The position numbers and the translations under genes were made by a program. Shown here piece by piece: positions 45,603-53,343 of a stretch of DNA of 64,000 nucleotides. The notes below the pieces were generated by a model. The model worked only from the letters and a program-made list of their open reading frames with translations. It was not told the DNA's origin and ran no database searches. Source of the stretch: Dehalococcoides mccartyi 195 (lineage in GTDB: Bacteria; Chloroflexota; Dehalococcoidia; Dehalococcoidales; Dehalococcoidaceae); the NCBI RefSeq assembly GCF_000011905.1, contig NC_002936.3, forward strand, positions 868,001 to 932,000, read 5' to 3'. Within the stretch, counting starts at the first letter, position 1, and every line of letters starts with the position of its first letter.

Positions 45603-45675
45603 AGCCCGAGAGGGGATTCGAACCCGCTAACCTACCGATTACAAGTCGGTTGCGCTTCCTTTGCGCCACTCGGGC
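45603..45675 (-). tRNA. tRNA-Thr (anticodon TGT)
   Basis: Acceptor GCCCGAG/CTCGGGC; anticodon stem ACCGA/TCGGT, loop CTTGTAA giving TGT. CCA is not encoded. The T stem has a C-C mismatch in its second pair. Confidence 0.93.
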
Positions 45676-45722
45676 AATATTTTTATCACGTTTCAGGCTG
45701 ATTGTCAAACAATCAAAGTGAG

Positions 45723-45751
45723 ATTATACGTAAATAAAGCTCCAAAGTCAA
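45723..45751 (-). promoter_or_regulatory. Promoter of the tRNA-tuf operon
   Basis: Minus strand TTGACT (45746-45751), 17-bp spacer, perfect TATAAT (45723-45728), about 47 nt before the first tRNA. Confidence 0.75.
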
Positions 45752-45837
45752 GCAAAATCAGCTGTTTTCGTATCTATTTTCGCAGACAGGTCAGAGCCAC
45801 GGCTATTTTAGCCAAATACCCCAAATACGGCTGTCCG

Positions 45838-46551
45838 TTACCACCACATATCCACCCGGTGAAATGACTCGGTTCTTATATACTTTTCGGCATCAGGGTA
45901 CATCTCAGCGTATGCGCTGATATCGCTCTTACCGCTTAAGGCCGAAATAACCTCGTCCATCCGGCCTCCGCCCTGGCTTTTATGGCAGGAAATGGATTTA
46001 AGTTTAAGTATGGCCGTCTGGCTTATATCAACCTCATAGTTAGGCTCCTGGGGGTTTGAAAGCAAAAGCTCACTCACTTTATGCGGCTCCAAACCTTCGG
46101 CAATAAGGTCAGGGTAAGCCAAATGGTCACGCGAATACGGGAAAATAGCGTCCATCACGGCTTCTCCGCACTGGCGGTGGTCTCTATGCCACCACATATA
46201 ACGCTGATACGGGTCTGTAGTAATAACCGTAAACGGTTTGAAAGTGCGTATCTGGCGTACCAGTTCTTTGCGCAGTTCAGGCGTATTTTCAAGCCCCTGG
46301 TCAGGTTTGCCCAGGAAAACTACCCTGCCAACCCCCAGTACGGCTGCCGCCTGACGCTGCTCTTCTTCACGTATCTTTATCAGCTCCGACGGTATCATAT
46401 TGCGGTCAGAAGTGCCTTTATCCCCATTGGTACAGACTACATAAGCCACTTTTTTACCTTCGGCGGTCATTTTGGCAATAGTACCGCCTGCCCCGAATTC
46501 GGCATCATCCGGATGAGGCATGATAACCAACACATCAGCTTTGAAAGACAT
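45838..46551 (-). CDS. LmbE/PIG-L family deacetylase (MshB/BshB-like)
   Basis: 237 residues. Zinc-site motif PHPDDAEFGAGGTIAKM near residue 12 and a later HRDHRQCGEAV, with CTNGDKG. Enzymes of this family remove acetyl from GlcNAc-inositol (MshB) or GlcNAc-malate (BshB). GGAGGGG precedes the ATG. Last of three genes with a MshA-like glycosyltransferase and a FemAB-like acyltransferase, which points to deacetylation of a GlcNAc-type conjugate. Substrate not proven. Confidence 0.85.
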   Translation of the reverse strand: MSFKADVLVIMPHPDDAEFGAGGTIAKMTAEGKKVAYVVCTNGDKGTSDRNMIPSELIKIREEEQRQAAAVLGVGRVVFLGKPDQGLENTPELRKELVRQIRTFKPFTVITTDPYQRYMWWHRDHRQCGEAVMDAIFPYSRDHLAYPDLIAEGLEPHKVSELLLSNPQEPNYEVDISQTAILKLKSISCHKSQGGGRMDEVISALSGKSDISAYAEMYPDAEKYIRTESFHRVDMWW

Positions 46552-46563
46552 AACCCCTCCGTT

Positions 46564-47781
46564 CTAAATAATCTCTGCTGTTTTGGCAGATAAAATAGCA
46601 TAATACACAGACTCTACCTGAGCCGATACAGATTGCCAGGCGTATTTACCGGCTATTTCCCTTATAGCTTTGCGGTCAATTTCTTTTTGATAAAGCCATT
46701 CCTTCATACAACCAGCCAGCTGTTCCGGCTGATTGCCGGGGGTAAGACAGCCATTTACGCCTGGGCAAATTATGTCAGGCGCAACCCCCACCCTGCCGCT
46801 AATCACCGGAGTGCCGCAGGCCATAGCTTCCAGGATAACCATGCCGAAACTCTCATAATAAGAGGGAACTACGCAAACTCTGGCGGCATTATAATAACCT
46901 GCCAGCATATCCTGCCTGACCGCCCCGTAAAATTTCACTTTATCCGAGATGCCAAGTTCTCCGGACAGAGCTTCCAGCCGGTTTCTTTCCCCCTGGCTGT
47001 ATTCGTCACCGCCCACCACCATAAGCTCCATATCACTATCAATCAGGGCAACCGCCCTCAGCAGATTATCCAGCCCCTTCAGCTTCTCCAGCCGCCCCAC
47101 AAATAATGCCTTAGGCACTTGGGAAAGCCCCAGGACTGCTTCAGATTCGGCGCGGTTGGCCAGAGAGAAAAGATTGGTATTTACCCCACAGGGAATTACC
47201 CGTATTTTATCCGCTGACGCCTGATACAAAGATATCAGGTCTTCTTTTTCATTTTGGGTAGAGGCTATTATCAGGTCGGTTTCCTGGACTATATTCTGCT
47301 CGGCATCCAAGCGGAGCTGAGGGTCAACCTGGGCCTGCATCAAACGGTTTTTAACCTTCCCCAGAGTGTGAAACATAACCAGATGGGGTACATTCCAGTG
47401 CTTACTTAAAACCAGCCCGGCTCTGGCAGACAGCCAGTAATGGCTGTGGATAAGGTCATATGTAATACCCTCGTGTTTACGGAATTTTTCCAGCCCGCAG
47501 ACAAAGCTCTCCAGATGCTCATACTGGGCCAGCTTGCCCATATCCTCTACCGGCCCGGCCTGAATATGAATAAGCCGCACGTTCGGGGCTAAAAATTCCC
47601 AGACGTCATCACGGGGGTCATGGGCGCGGGTATAAATATCAACCTGGTGCCCTAAACGGCCTAAAGTCCGGGCCAGTTCGCAGATATACACATTCATACC
47701 GCCGGTATCCCGTCCGCCGGGCTGCCCCAGAGGACAGCTGTGCAAGCTGATAAGTGCAATACGTAATTTTTTTCTGGCCAA
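46564..47781 (-). CDS. GT4 glycosyltransferase, MshA-like
   Basis: 405 residues from TTG 47781 with an AGGT site. GT-B fold with DTGGMNVYICELARTLG near residue 25, YDLIHSHYWLSARAG, FHTLGKVKN, FVGRLEKLKGLDNLL and donor motif ESFGMVILEAMACGTPVI. The GGMNVY and HSHYWLS pattern is that of MshA (UDP-GlcNAc:inositol-phosphate) and of sucrose-phosphate synthases. A deacetylase 12 nt downstream favours a MshA-like role. Acceptor unknown; inositol-phosphate, malate or another acid are options. Confidence 0.85.
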   Translation of the reverse strand: MARKKLRIALISLHSCPLGQPGGRDTGGMNVYICELARTLGRLGHQVDIYTRAHDPRDDVWEFLAPNVRLIHIQAGPVEDMGKLAQYEHLESFVCGLEKFRKHEGITYDLIHSHYWLSARAGLVLSKHWNVPHLVMFHTLGKVKNRLMQAQVDPQLRLDAEQNIVQETDLIIASTQNEKEDLISLYQASADKIRVIPCGVNTNLFSLANRAESEAVLGLSQVPKALFVGRLEKLKGLDNLLRAVALIDSDMELMVVGGDEYSQGERNRLEALSGELGISDKVKFYGAVRQDMLAGYYNAARVCVVPSYYESFGMVILEAMACGTPVISGRVGVAPDIICPGVNGCLTPGNQPEQLAGCMKEWLYQKEIDRKAIREIAGKYAWQSVSAQVESVYYAILSAKTAEII

Positions 47782-47784
47782 AGT

Positions 47785-48762
47785 TTATACCTGACTATCC
47801 AGAGTTATGCAGCAGCGGTAAACCGGCTGGGATTTCCCGCCCAGATGAAATTTATATTTTTCCTCTCCGCGCAGAAAATCAAAGGCATCATAGCCTTTTT
47901 CAATAGAATCCTTAATAGCCAGCATTTTGGAAAGCACGCCCACACTAAGGTGGGAATACTCCGGATTGTAGCCGCTGTTATACAAGTATCTTATATTATT
48001 ATAATCAAAGCAAAACAGACTTGCCAAAACAGTCTCCCCGGTTTTGAGAAAAACAAGACGCAGATAGCCCTGACTGCCAAGCCAGTCTGCCAGCTGCTTA
48101 AAATAGCAGCGCATTTCCGGATTAAGGAAAATTGCTTTCTCAAGGTGGCTGAGCTCCATCTGGTCAAGCAAAATATCTATATCACCAGGGCTGGTCACTA
48201 CTTCCAGCCGGGGTGTCAGAGTTTCCTCAAGACGGCGTAATTTGCGTTTAAGTTCGTGGCGCTGGTGCTTTTCCAGCCCTGCCAGGTATTTTTCAAAGTC
48301 AGCCGGCAGCTCAAGCAGCGGAGAAACGTCTGCCTGTTCGCAAACTACCAAAATACCTTTTTCTTTCGCCAGCGGCAGCAGAACGTCATAAGCCTGGGAA
48401 CGGGCTGTAAGCCCCTCCAGTTCCAGCACCTCAACCTGGTTTTGCTTCAAAAGCTTAAGCAGCAGCTCAAAATATCCGGCCTGATGGCCGGGTTTTACCG
48501 CAAAATCCAGATAATCAAAAACATTTCCGTCAGCTATAAAACGGGCAACCCCGCTGTCTATCCGCAAGGCTATAAGCCCCACCGTCTCAGACCCCAAAGT
48601 CACCAGCCCGCAAACTTGCCTGCCGGGCGGAGAAAAACACTTCTGCCAGACAGACTGCCAGCCGGGGTGCAAAAAGGGATAAACAAAATTAAGCCCGTTT
48701 TGGCCGGAGGCAAAATCAGAGCTTAATTCCTCAAGGCTGAGTTCCTTAAAAACATATACCAT
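47785..48762 (-). CDS. FemAB/BioF2-like GNAT acyltransferase
   Basis: 325 residues, a double-GNAT protein. The second half has the BioF2-like LFCFDYNNIRYLYNSGYNPE and YDAFDFLRGEEKYKFHLGG. Relatives join amino acids (from aminoacyl-tRNA) or acyl groups to amines. It heads the operon and overlaps neither partner (3-nt gap). In mycothiol or bacillithiol pathways a cysteine ligase would act at this point. Promoter spacing implies a leaderless mRNA. Donor unknown. Confidence 0.78.
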   Translation of the reverse strand: MVYVFKELSLEELSSDFASGQNGLNFVYPFLHPGWQSVWQKCFSPPGRQVCGLVTLGSETVGLIALRIDSGVARFIADGNVFDYLDFAVKPGHQAGYFELLLKLLKQNQVEVLELEGLTARSQAYDVLLPLAKEKGILVVCEQADVSPLLELPADFEKYLAGLEKHQRHELKRKLRRLEETLTPRLEVVTSPGDIDILLDQMELSHLEKAIFLNPEMRCYFKQLADWLGSQGYLRLVFLKTGETVLASLFCFDYNNIRYLYNSGYNPEYSHLSVGVLSKMLAIKDSIEKGYDAFDFLRGEEKYKFHLGGKSQPVYRCCITLDSQV

Positions 48763-48768
48763 CTTTAA

Positions 48769-48797
48769 AGCATAGCACCTGCCCGTTTTTAAGACAA
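48769..48797 (-). promoter_or_regulatory. Promoter of the acyltransferase/MshA-like/deacetylase operon
   Basis: Minus strand TTGTCT (48792-48797), 17-bp spacer, TATGCT (48769-48774); only 6 nt separate the -10 from ATG 48762. Confidence 0.6.
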
Positions 48798-48824
48798 TTT
48801 TGGGTATGCAGGCCTGATATGTAT

Positions 48825-48879
48825 TTGACAGCCCTGCCGAATAGTTTTAATATATTCTTATATGCTAATATACGCATAT
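48825..48879 (+). promoter_or_regulatory. arsR promoter and operator
   Basis: TTGACA (48825-48830), 17-bp spacer, TAATAT (48848-48853). The inverted repeat ATATGC-N8-GCATAT (48860-48879) covers the expected transcription start, a classic ArsR/SmtB operator for autorepression. Confidence 0.75.
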
Positions 48880-48888
48880 GGGGGTTTT

Positions 48889-49227
48889 ATGGAAAAATAT
48901 GCATCCATTTTTAAAGCGCTGGCAGATGAATACCGTCTGCGGATACTGAGTTTACTTTTCAAACAGGAATGCTGTGTCTGTGAAATCCAGCAGGCACTGG
49001 GCATAAGCCAGACTTCTGCTTCCCGTCACCTGCAAAACCTGCATCAGGCCGGGCTGATAAAACTCCGCCGTGATGGTTTATGGGCACTGTATTCGGTAAA
49101 CTGGGCTGAATTTGCACCTGACCTTAAAAAGGTCATGCAGAGCGTATCAGCCATGCTGGAACAAAACCCGCAGGCAGACACAGATTTCGGGCAGCTAAAA
49201 TCCAGCTGCAGACGAAGCAACGGCTAA
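48889..49227 (+). CDS. arsR: ArsR-family metal(loid)-sensing repressor
   Basis: 112 residues from ATG 48889. Winged helix with CEIQQALGISQTSASRHLQN; the alpha-3 sensor site reads ECCVCEIQ (C28, C29, C31), the CxC type of arsenic/antimony sensors. Release of the metalloid-bound repressor would open the permease/thioredoxin-like operon. Stop overlaps the permease start (TAATG). Confidence 0.9.
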   Translation: MEKYASIFKALADEYRLRILSLLFKQECCVCEIQQALGISQTSASRHLQNLHQAGLIKLRRDGLWALYSVNWAEFAPDLKKVMQSVSAMLEQNPQADTDFGQLKSSCRRSNG

Positions 49228-50258
49228 TGGACTTTATCCTGAGTTTGCTGGCGGGCGGCTTTTCCGCCCTGCTGGAATACCTTTCCGCCCACGTGATAGC
49301 CTGTCTGGTTCCGGCATTTTTTATTGCCGGGGCTATTTCGGTTTTCCTTGACCCGTACATAGTCACCAAATATTTCGGCAGTAAAGTAAACCCGTTTGTC
49401 TCATACAGCATTGCCTCTATTTCAGGGTTTATACTGGCCGTATGCTCCTGCACTGTTTTGCCGCTTTTTGCCGGTATTTACAAACGCGGCGGAGGTATCG
49501 GCCCGGCAGTCACCTTTCTTTATTCCGGCCCGGCCATAAGTATTCTGGCTGTCTCACTGTCTGCCGGGGTACTTGGCTACGATATCGGTATTGCCAGAGC
49601 TATCTTTGCCATCATATTTTCTATACTAATCGGGCTTATTATGGCCTACCTGTTCCGCAAAGATAAGCCGGATACCGCCCAGCAGATAACCAGCCTGCCC
49701 GCAGATACGGCCGCCAAACGCCCCCTATACCAGACCTTGATTTATTTCGGCAGTCTGATTGCCATACTTATATTCGCATCCGCCAAAAATATACCCGTAT
49801 TCCTGCTGGCACTTTTAGTATTGCTCTTCTGCCTGTGGCGGTTTTTCAATATGTCTCAGATAAAAGAATGGCTTTCCGAAACATGGCGTTTTGTGAAGCT
49901 TATTTTCCCGTGGCTGGTAGGCGGCATTTTTATAGCCGGGGTTTTAAAAACCCTGATTCCGGCTGATTTTATCACCAGCTACGTGGGCAGCAATAACCCT
50001 GTTTCAAACCTTATAGCCTCGCTTTCGGGGGCGTTACTCTATTTTGCCACCCTGACCGAAGTCCCTATAGTCAAGGCATTTGTTGATTTAGGTATGGCCA
50101 AAGGCCCGGCACTGGCTCTGCTGCTGGCAGGACCGGCTGTTTCTTTACCCGGTTTCCTGGTTATCCGCAAAATACTGGGTAACCGCAAAGCCCTCACTTA
50201 TATAGGGCTGGTAATCATTAGTTCAAGTTTAGCCGGGTTTATATTCGGCATATTCTAA
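49227..50258 (+). CDS. DUF318/ArsP-type permease
   Basis: 343 residues with about eight membrane segments. VCSCTVLPLFAGIYKRGGG is the conserved cysteine motif of the ArsP/SO_0444 permease family, repeated in weaker form near TLTEVPIVKAFVDLGMAKGP. Family members export organoarsenicals or handle metals. Between an ArsR repressor and a small thioredoxin-like protein, arsenical efflux is the best inference. Confidence 0.87.
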   Translation: MDFILSLLAGGFSALLEYLSAHVIACLVPAFFIAGAISVFLDPYIVTKYFGSKVNPFVSYSIASISGFILAVCSCTVLPLFAGIYKRGGGIGPAVTFLYSGPAISILAVSLSAGVLGYDIGIARAIFAIIFSILIGLIMAYLFRKDKPDTAQQITSLPADTAAKRPLYQTLIYFGSLIAILIFASAKNIPVFLLALLVLLFCLWRFFNMSQIKEWLSETWRFVKLIFPWLVGGIFIAGVLKTLIPADFITSYVGSNNPVSNLIASLSGALLYFATLTEVPIVKAFVDLGMAKGPALALLLAGPAVSLPGFLVIRKILGNRKALTYIGLVIISSSLAGFIFGIF

Positions 50259-50277
50259 TATTAAATGGAGAAAAGAC

Positions 50278-50520
50278 ATGATAATCAAAGTACTGGGCAC
50301 AGGATGCACCAAGTGCAACAAACTGGAAGAAATGACCAAGGAAGCCGTACTGGAACTGGGTTTGTCAGCCCAGATTGTAAAAGTAAAAGATATAGACAAA
50401 ATATCAGCCTATCCCGTACTGATGACCCCGGCGCTGGTCATAAATGAAGAGGTGGTTGTATCTGGCAAACTGCCCACCAAAGAGGAAATGCAAAAACTCC
50501 TGCTTTCCAAAGCCAGCTAA
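50278..50520 (+). CDS. Small thioredoxin-like redox protein (CTKC)
   Basis: 80 residues with the active-site pair C10-T-K-C13 (LGTGCTKCNKLEEM) and cis-proline region MTPALVINEEVV. Matches the redox-active disulfide protein 2/thioredoxin_3 family commonly encoded next to DUF318 permeases. It may reduce the permease cysteines or substrate. GGAGAAAAG upstream. Confidence 0.9.
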   Translation: MIIKVLGTGCTKCNKLEEMTKEAVLELGLSAQIVKVKDIDKISAYPVLMTPALVINEEVVVSGKLPTKEEMQKLLLSKAS

Positions 50521-50531
50521 ACACAAATAAA

Positions 50532-50579
50532 AAGGCCGGCACACCGGGGCTTAATTTCCCTTCAAACTGTGCCGGCCAC
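50532..50579. terminator. Terminator between the ars module and the DivIVA-like gene
   Basis: Long stem GGCCGGCACA/TGTGCCGGCC with a U-run on the minus strand (50528-50533 region). Confidence 0.75.
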
Positions 50580-50593
50580 TCCCTTAGAATGTT

Positions 50594-51406
50594 TTACTTA
50601 ACGGCGTTGGCCGCCAGAGATATTTCGTACTTACGCCGTACAATCCCGCTCCCGTTGGGGCTGGCCGGAATTTCATTTACCTTGCCTACCATGCTCAGTT
50701 TCCTAAGTACATCCAGCAGGCTGTTGGGCTTATTTTCATATACTATAATCACCGGGTGATTGGGGCGGGGTATCAGCTCTACCACCTCAACCTCACTGGC
50801 GTTTTCCAGCTGGTCCATTATTTTAGTTATTTTCACCGCATCTACCGGCGGCAGTATCTCCAGCTCTATTTCCTTGTCACGTACAATCAATTCCCGGGTA
50901 TCCGATTCCAGAATATCCGAGGTGTCCACTGCCTTAGCCATAAAGTCACTTTGTTCACGCACAGGTGTTTCTTTAACCGGGGCGGTCATTACAGGCTCAG
51001 CCGTGACCGCTGCCCCCTCAGACTTAAAATCAAAATCCTTGTCCAGGCTGTTTACCTGCTGCTTCAGGGTGTTCAGCTGGCGGTAAATCTGTTCGTACAC
51101 TTTCCTGGCTTTTTCCTCAGCCTTTGCAATCAGGCTGTCTGACTCTGCTTTAGCTTTAGCCACAGCCTCTTCTTTAAGCCTCGCCGCCAGCTTATCAGCC
51201 TCCATAACCGTGGCATCTGCCAGTTTCTTCAGGGAATCCAGATGCTCAGCCTGCTCTTTCATTCTGGCAAGTTCGGCCGTATAGCGGCTGTTTTCCTCAA
51301 GCAGTTTTTCTATAAATACCTTAACCTGTTCGGGGTCAAGCCCTTTTTGGGTTATGTTAAATTCGTGGTCATTTATGGTGAATATATTGGGGTTATTGCC
51401 TGCCAT
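50594..51406 (-). CDS. DivIVA-like coiled-coil protein with a C-terminal domain of unknown type
   Basis: 270 residues from ATG 51406 after GGAGGG. The N-terminus resembles the DivIVA lipid-binding start (HEFNITQKGLDPEQVKVFIE), followed by an Ala/Glu/Lys coiled coil (about 30-130), an acidic proline-containing linker and an unrecognised globular end (VELIPRPNHPVIIVYENKPN). DivIVA proteins mark curved membrane and recruit division or envelope factors. The role here is inferred only from the N-terminus. Confidence 0.65.
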   Translation of the reverse strand: MAGNNPNIFTINDHEFNITQKGLDPEQVKVFIEKLLEENSRYTAELARMKEQAEHLDSLKKLADATVMEADKLAARLKEEAVAKAKAESDSLIAKAEEKARKVYEQIYRQLNTLKQQVNSLDKDFDFKSEGAAVTAEPVMTAPVKETPVREQSDFMAKAVDTSDILESDTRELIVRDKEIELEILPPVDAVKITKIMDQLENASEVEVVELIPRPNHPVIIVYENKPNSLLDVLRKLSMVGKVNEIPASPNGSGIVRRKYEISLAANAVK

Positions 51407-51619
51407 TTCTATACCCTCCAATCAGTATGCCTTAAAAGCATAGTTGTTTATCTGAGTATAGTTAAATAGCCAGATAGTAACTTTTAGATAGTTACCTAAG
51501 TACCATAAATATTTAACCGGAGCCGAATAAAACTAAAGCAATCAATGCCGCATTTAGCAGGCCCAAACCCACCTGAACACTCGTCATCAGACCGTCAACT
51601 ATGCCACCTTATCTACCCT

Positions 51620-51647
51620 AACTATACCCCAACTATACCAAACTATA
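51620..51647. repeat. Three helically phased AACTATA repeats
   Basis: AACTATA at 51620-51626, 51631-51637 and 51641-51647 (steps of 11 and 10 bp). Same-face phasing is typical of a cooperative regulator site. Related copies: TATAGTT at about 51457 and AACTATA at about 59888. The rest of the 254-bp gap 51407-51660 shows no clear gene. Confidence 0.5.
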
Positions 51648-51660
51648 GTACGGTATTCAG

Positions 51661-51873
51661 GTGCCGATACCAGAGCGGGACTGTCCGCAGGGGCTGACCG
51701 TTTGGCGTAGCACTTTCCCTTACAGATGTGTACGCTGCGGAGAGTGCCTGAAACGCTGTACCAAAAATGCGGTTGAACTCAGCCACTTCCCGCCTTCAGG
51801 CATAGAGGATATACCGGCTAAAATGAGACCCGGCCGGTTATGGCCAGCCAGGAGTTCAGGCCAGATCTTTTAA
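51661..51873 (+). pseudogene. Small ferredoxin-like ORF or gene remnant
   Basis: 70 residues from a GTG start; a stop lies 5 codons upstream in frame. It contains one full [4Fe-4S] motif CVRCGECLKRCTKNAVEL (CxxCxxCxxxC, T in place of the usual P) and no second cluster. The rest matches nothing I know, and the end overlaps the HPP gene by 18 bp. No ribosome site. Either a leaderless mini-ferredoxin or a remnant. Confidence 0.4.
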
Positions 51874-52365
51874 AAAACCCTTCATCCGGCTTTGAGCCAT
51901 AGACAGCACCAGAGCACTGGTAACCACCGCAATCAATACCCCGGGGCTAAAGCCTGTTATGGCAACACCCAGAGCTGTACCCGCCGCCGGAGCGTGTTTT
52001 AAATCCATAATCATCATCAAAAAAATGCAAAGCCCCACTGCCAGAGCGTAAACCAGGGCATCAGTCAGCATATATTGGTGAGGTATCAAATTTACCAGAC
52101 ACCCAATACAAAATCCCAGTACGTGCCCCCAGAAAATACGGCGCGGCACAGCCGGGGGTGAACTGGGCTGAGTAAAAACAATGAAGGCCGTGGAAGCAAT
52201 AGACGCAATAACGACCGCATTTTCAATACTAAGTGTCAGGGCAATTATAAAAAGTACAAGGGTGGCCAGAAAGCTTTGAAAAAGATATAGTTTCCAGTGT
52301 ATTTTGAGCTCACGTATCCGTTTCAGCAGATAACGGTATGCTTTTCTCAAATAACCTAGATGCAT
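51856..52365 (-). CDS. HPP-family membrane protein
   Basis: 169 residues with four membrane segments. The family signature appears as FTQPSSPPAVPRRIFWGH (with the HPP-like SPPA) and the KHAPAAGTALGVAITGF region. Some HPP proteins act in nitrite transport in chloroplasts; bacterial roles are poorly known. Nothing nearby fixes the substrate. Confidence 0.85.
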   Translation of the reverse strand: MHLGYLRKAYRYLLKRIRELKIHWKLYLFQSFLATLVLFIIALTLSIENAVVIASIASTAFIVFTQPSSPPAVPRRIFWGHVLGFCIGCLVNLIPHQYMLTDALVYALAVGLCIFLMMIMDLKHAPAAGTALGVAITGFSPGVLIAVVTSALVLSMAQSRMKGFLKDLA

Positions 52366-52403
52366 TTAAATTCTCAAGTACTCCCGGCCACCCCGGCCAT
52401 TTT

Positions 52404-52640
52404 CTAAGCTAAATACATATCCTGTGTGGAAGCTATAAACTCATTGTGGCAAATGGGGCAGTAAAATGCGGCCTTTTCCACTGACATCGTAGTAGTATCA
52501 TGTTTCTCTACCCTTGAAACCTGGGCTTCAAACCCGTCTTTGGGGCATTTGGCACAAATATAGCGCTTATAGCCAGACTCAGTTTCGGTAAAGACTTTGG
52601 CATCAGCCAGCAGTTCACAAATAAGCTCAGTCTCAGACAT
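52404..52640 (-). CDS. Small protein with two CxxC pairs
   Basis: 78 residues, start ATG 52640 after a strong CCGGAGGG. YICAKCPKDGF and FYCPICHNEFI form a four-cysteine zinc site. Family not recognised. A TATAAT lies about 35 nt upstream. Confidence 0.7.
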   Translation of the reverse strand: MSETELICELLADAKVFTETESGYKRYICAKCPKDGFEAQVSRVEKHDTTTMSVEKAAFYCPICHNEFIASTQDMYLA

Positions 52641-52832
52641 GCAAACCCTCCGGATAGTATTATTTTTTTATTATACCCTAAAACTGTTTTTTTTAAATCC
52701 CGGCTCCAAATATATAGAGTTACCCATAGCTGATAATGGGCGTATTTTGCTCATTTTCCGCCTCAAAACGCACTAAAAACAGTGTTATCTCAAGTCTTAA
52801 AGCAAATGAAGGCGATTATTTTTTAAAATAAA
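52641..52832. other. Intergenic region, no gene seen
   Basis: AT-rich gap between the CxxC protein and a terminator. Apart from the minus-strand TATAAT near 52670, no gene or RNA structure was identified. Confidence 0.5.
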
Positions 52833-52857
52833 AAACCGGCTCCTTTGGGGGGAGCCG
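52833..52857 (-). terminator. Terminator after the Ala-rich coiled-coil gene
   Basis: GGCTCC/GGAGCC stem followed by a U-run on the minus strand. Confidence 0.75.
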
Positions 52858-52891
52858 GGTAGCTTTCTATTTCAGCTTTGGGATAACCGTA

Positions 52892-53143
52892 TTATTTCTG
52901 GGGTTTGTTTTCGTGAGTGGCAAGCTCTGTAGTAATGTCTTCCACCATTTTGTTAAAGACGTTGCGGATCTTCTTCATAACAGCCTCAGCGGCTTCTTCG
53001 CCAGCCCTGCGCGCTTCTTCAGCGGCCTTTCTGGCATCTGCGGCGGCCTGTTCTGCCCGGATAATACTGCCGTCGATTTCGTCCAGTATCTGGGGCAGGG
53101 GCTTGCTTAAGATCTCGTGACTGCCTTTTGTTGGTTGGTTCAC
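52892..53143 (-). CDS. Alanine/glutamate-rich coiled-coil protein
   Basis: 83 residues from GTG 53143 with GGAGGAGGAAA upstream. Residues 25-60 (AEQAAADARKAAEEARRAGE) predict a continuous helix or coiled coil. No membrane segment and no known domain; it may bind a partner. A TATAAT lies about 25 nt upstream of the ribosome site. Confidence 0.7.
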   Translation of the reverse strand: MNQPTKGSHEILSKPLPQILDEIDGSIIRAEQAAADARKAAEEARRAGEEAAEAVMKKIRNVFNKMVEDITTELATHENKPQK

Positions 53144-53280
53144 TGCTTTCCTCCTCCTCTAGCACATCCTGAAAGTATTATACAATTTATAAATATTTAT
53201 TTTTTAAGCTACCTATAGCTAAGGCCAAAATAATTTTTATTATGTAAATTTATCTGCCGGCATTCCCCATCTAAAACAAA

Positions 53281-53304
53281 TATCCCACCCCCAAAGGGGT
53301 GGGA
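53281..53304 (-). terminator. Terminator of the paaK-ACT operon
   Basis: TCCCACCCC/GGGGTGGGA hairpin with ATATTTGTTTT downstream on the minus strand. Confidence 0.65.
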
Positions 53305-53343
53305 CACTCAGACATGATACAACCTATAATTTTATAACCGGCT

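Noticed and set aside
45680-45708. Second TTGACA-N17-TAAAAA promoter before tRNA-Thr(TGT)
   Set aside because: The start would fall inside the mature tRNA 5' end, so it cannot give the tRNA; the upstream promoter at 45723 is better.
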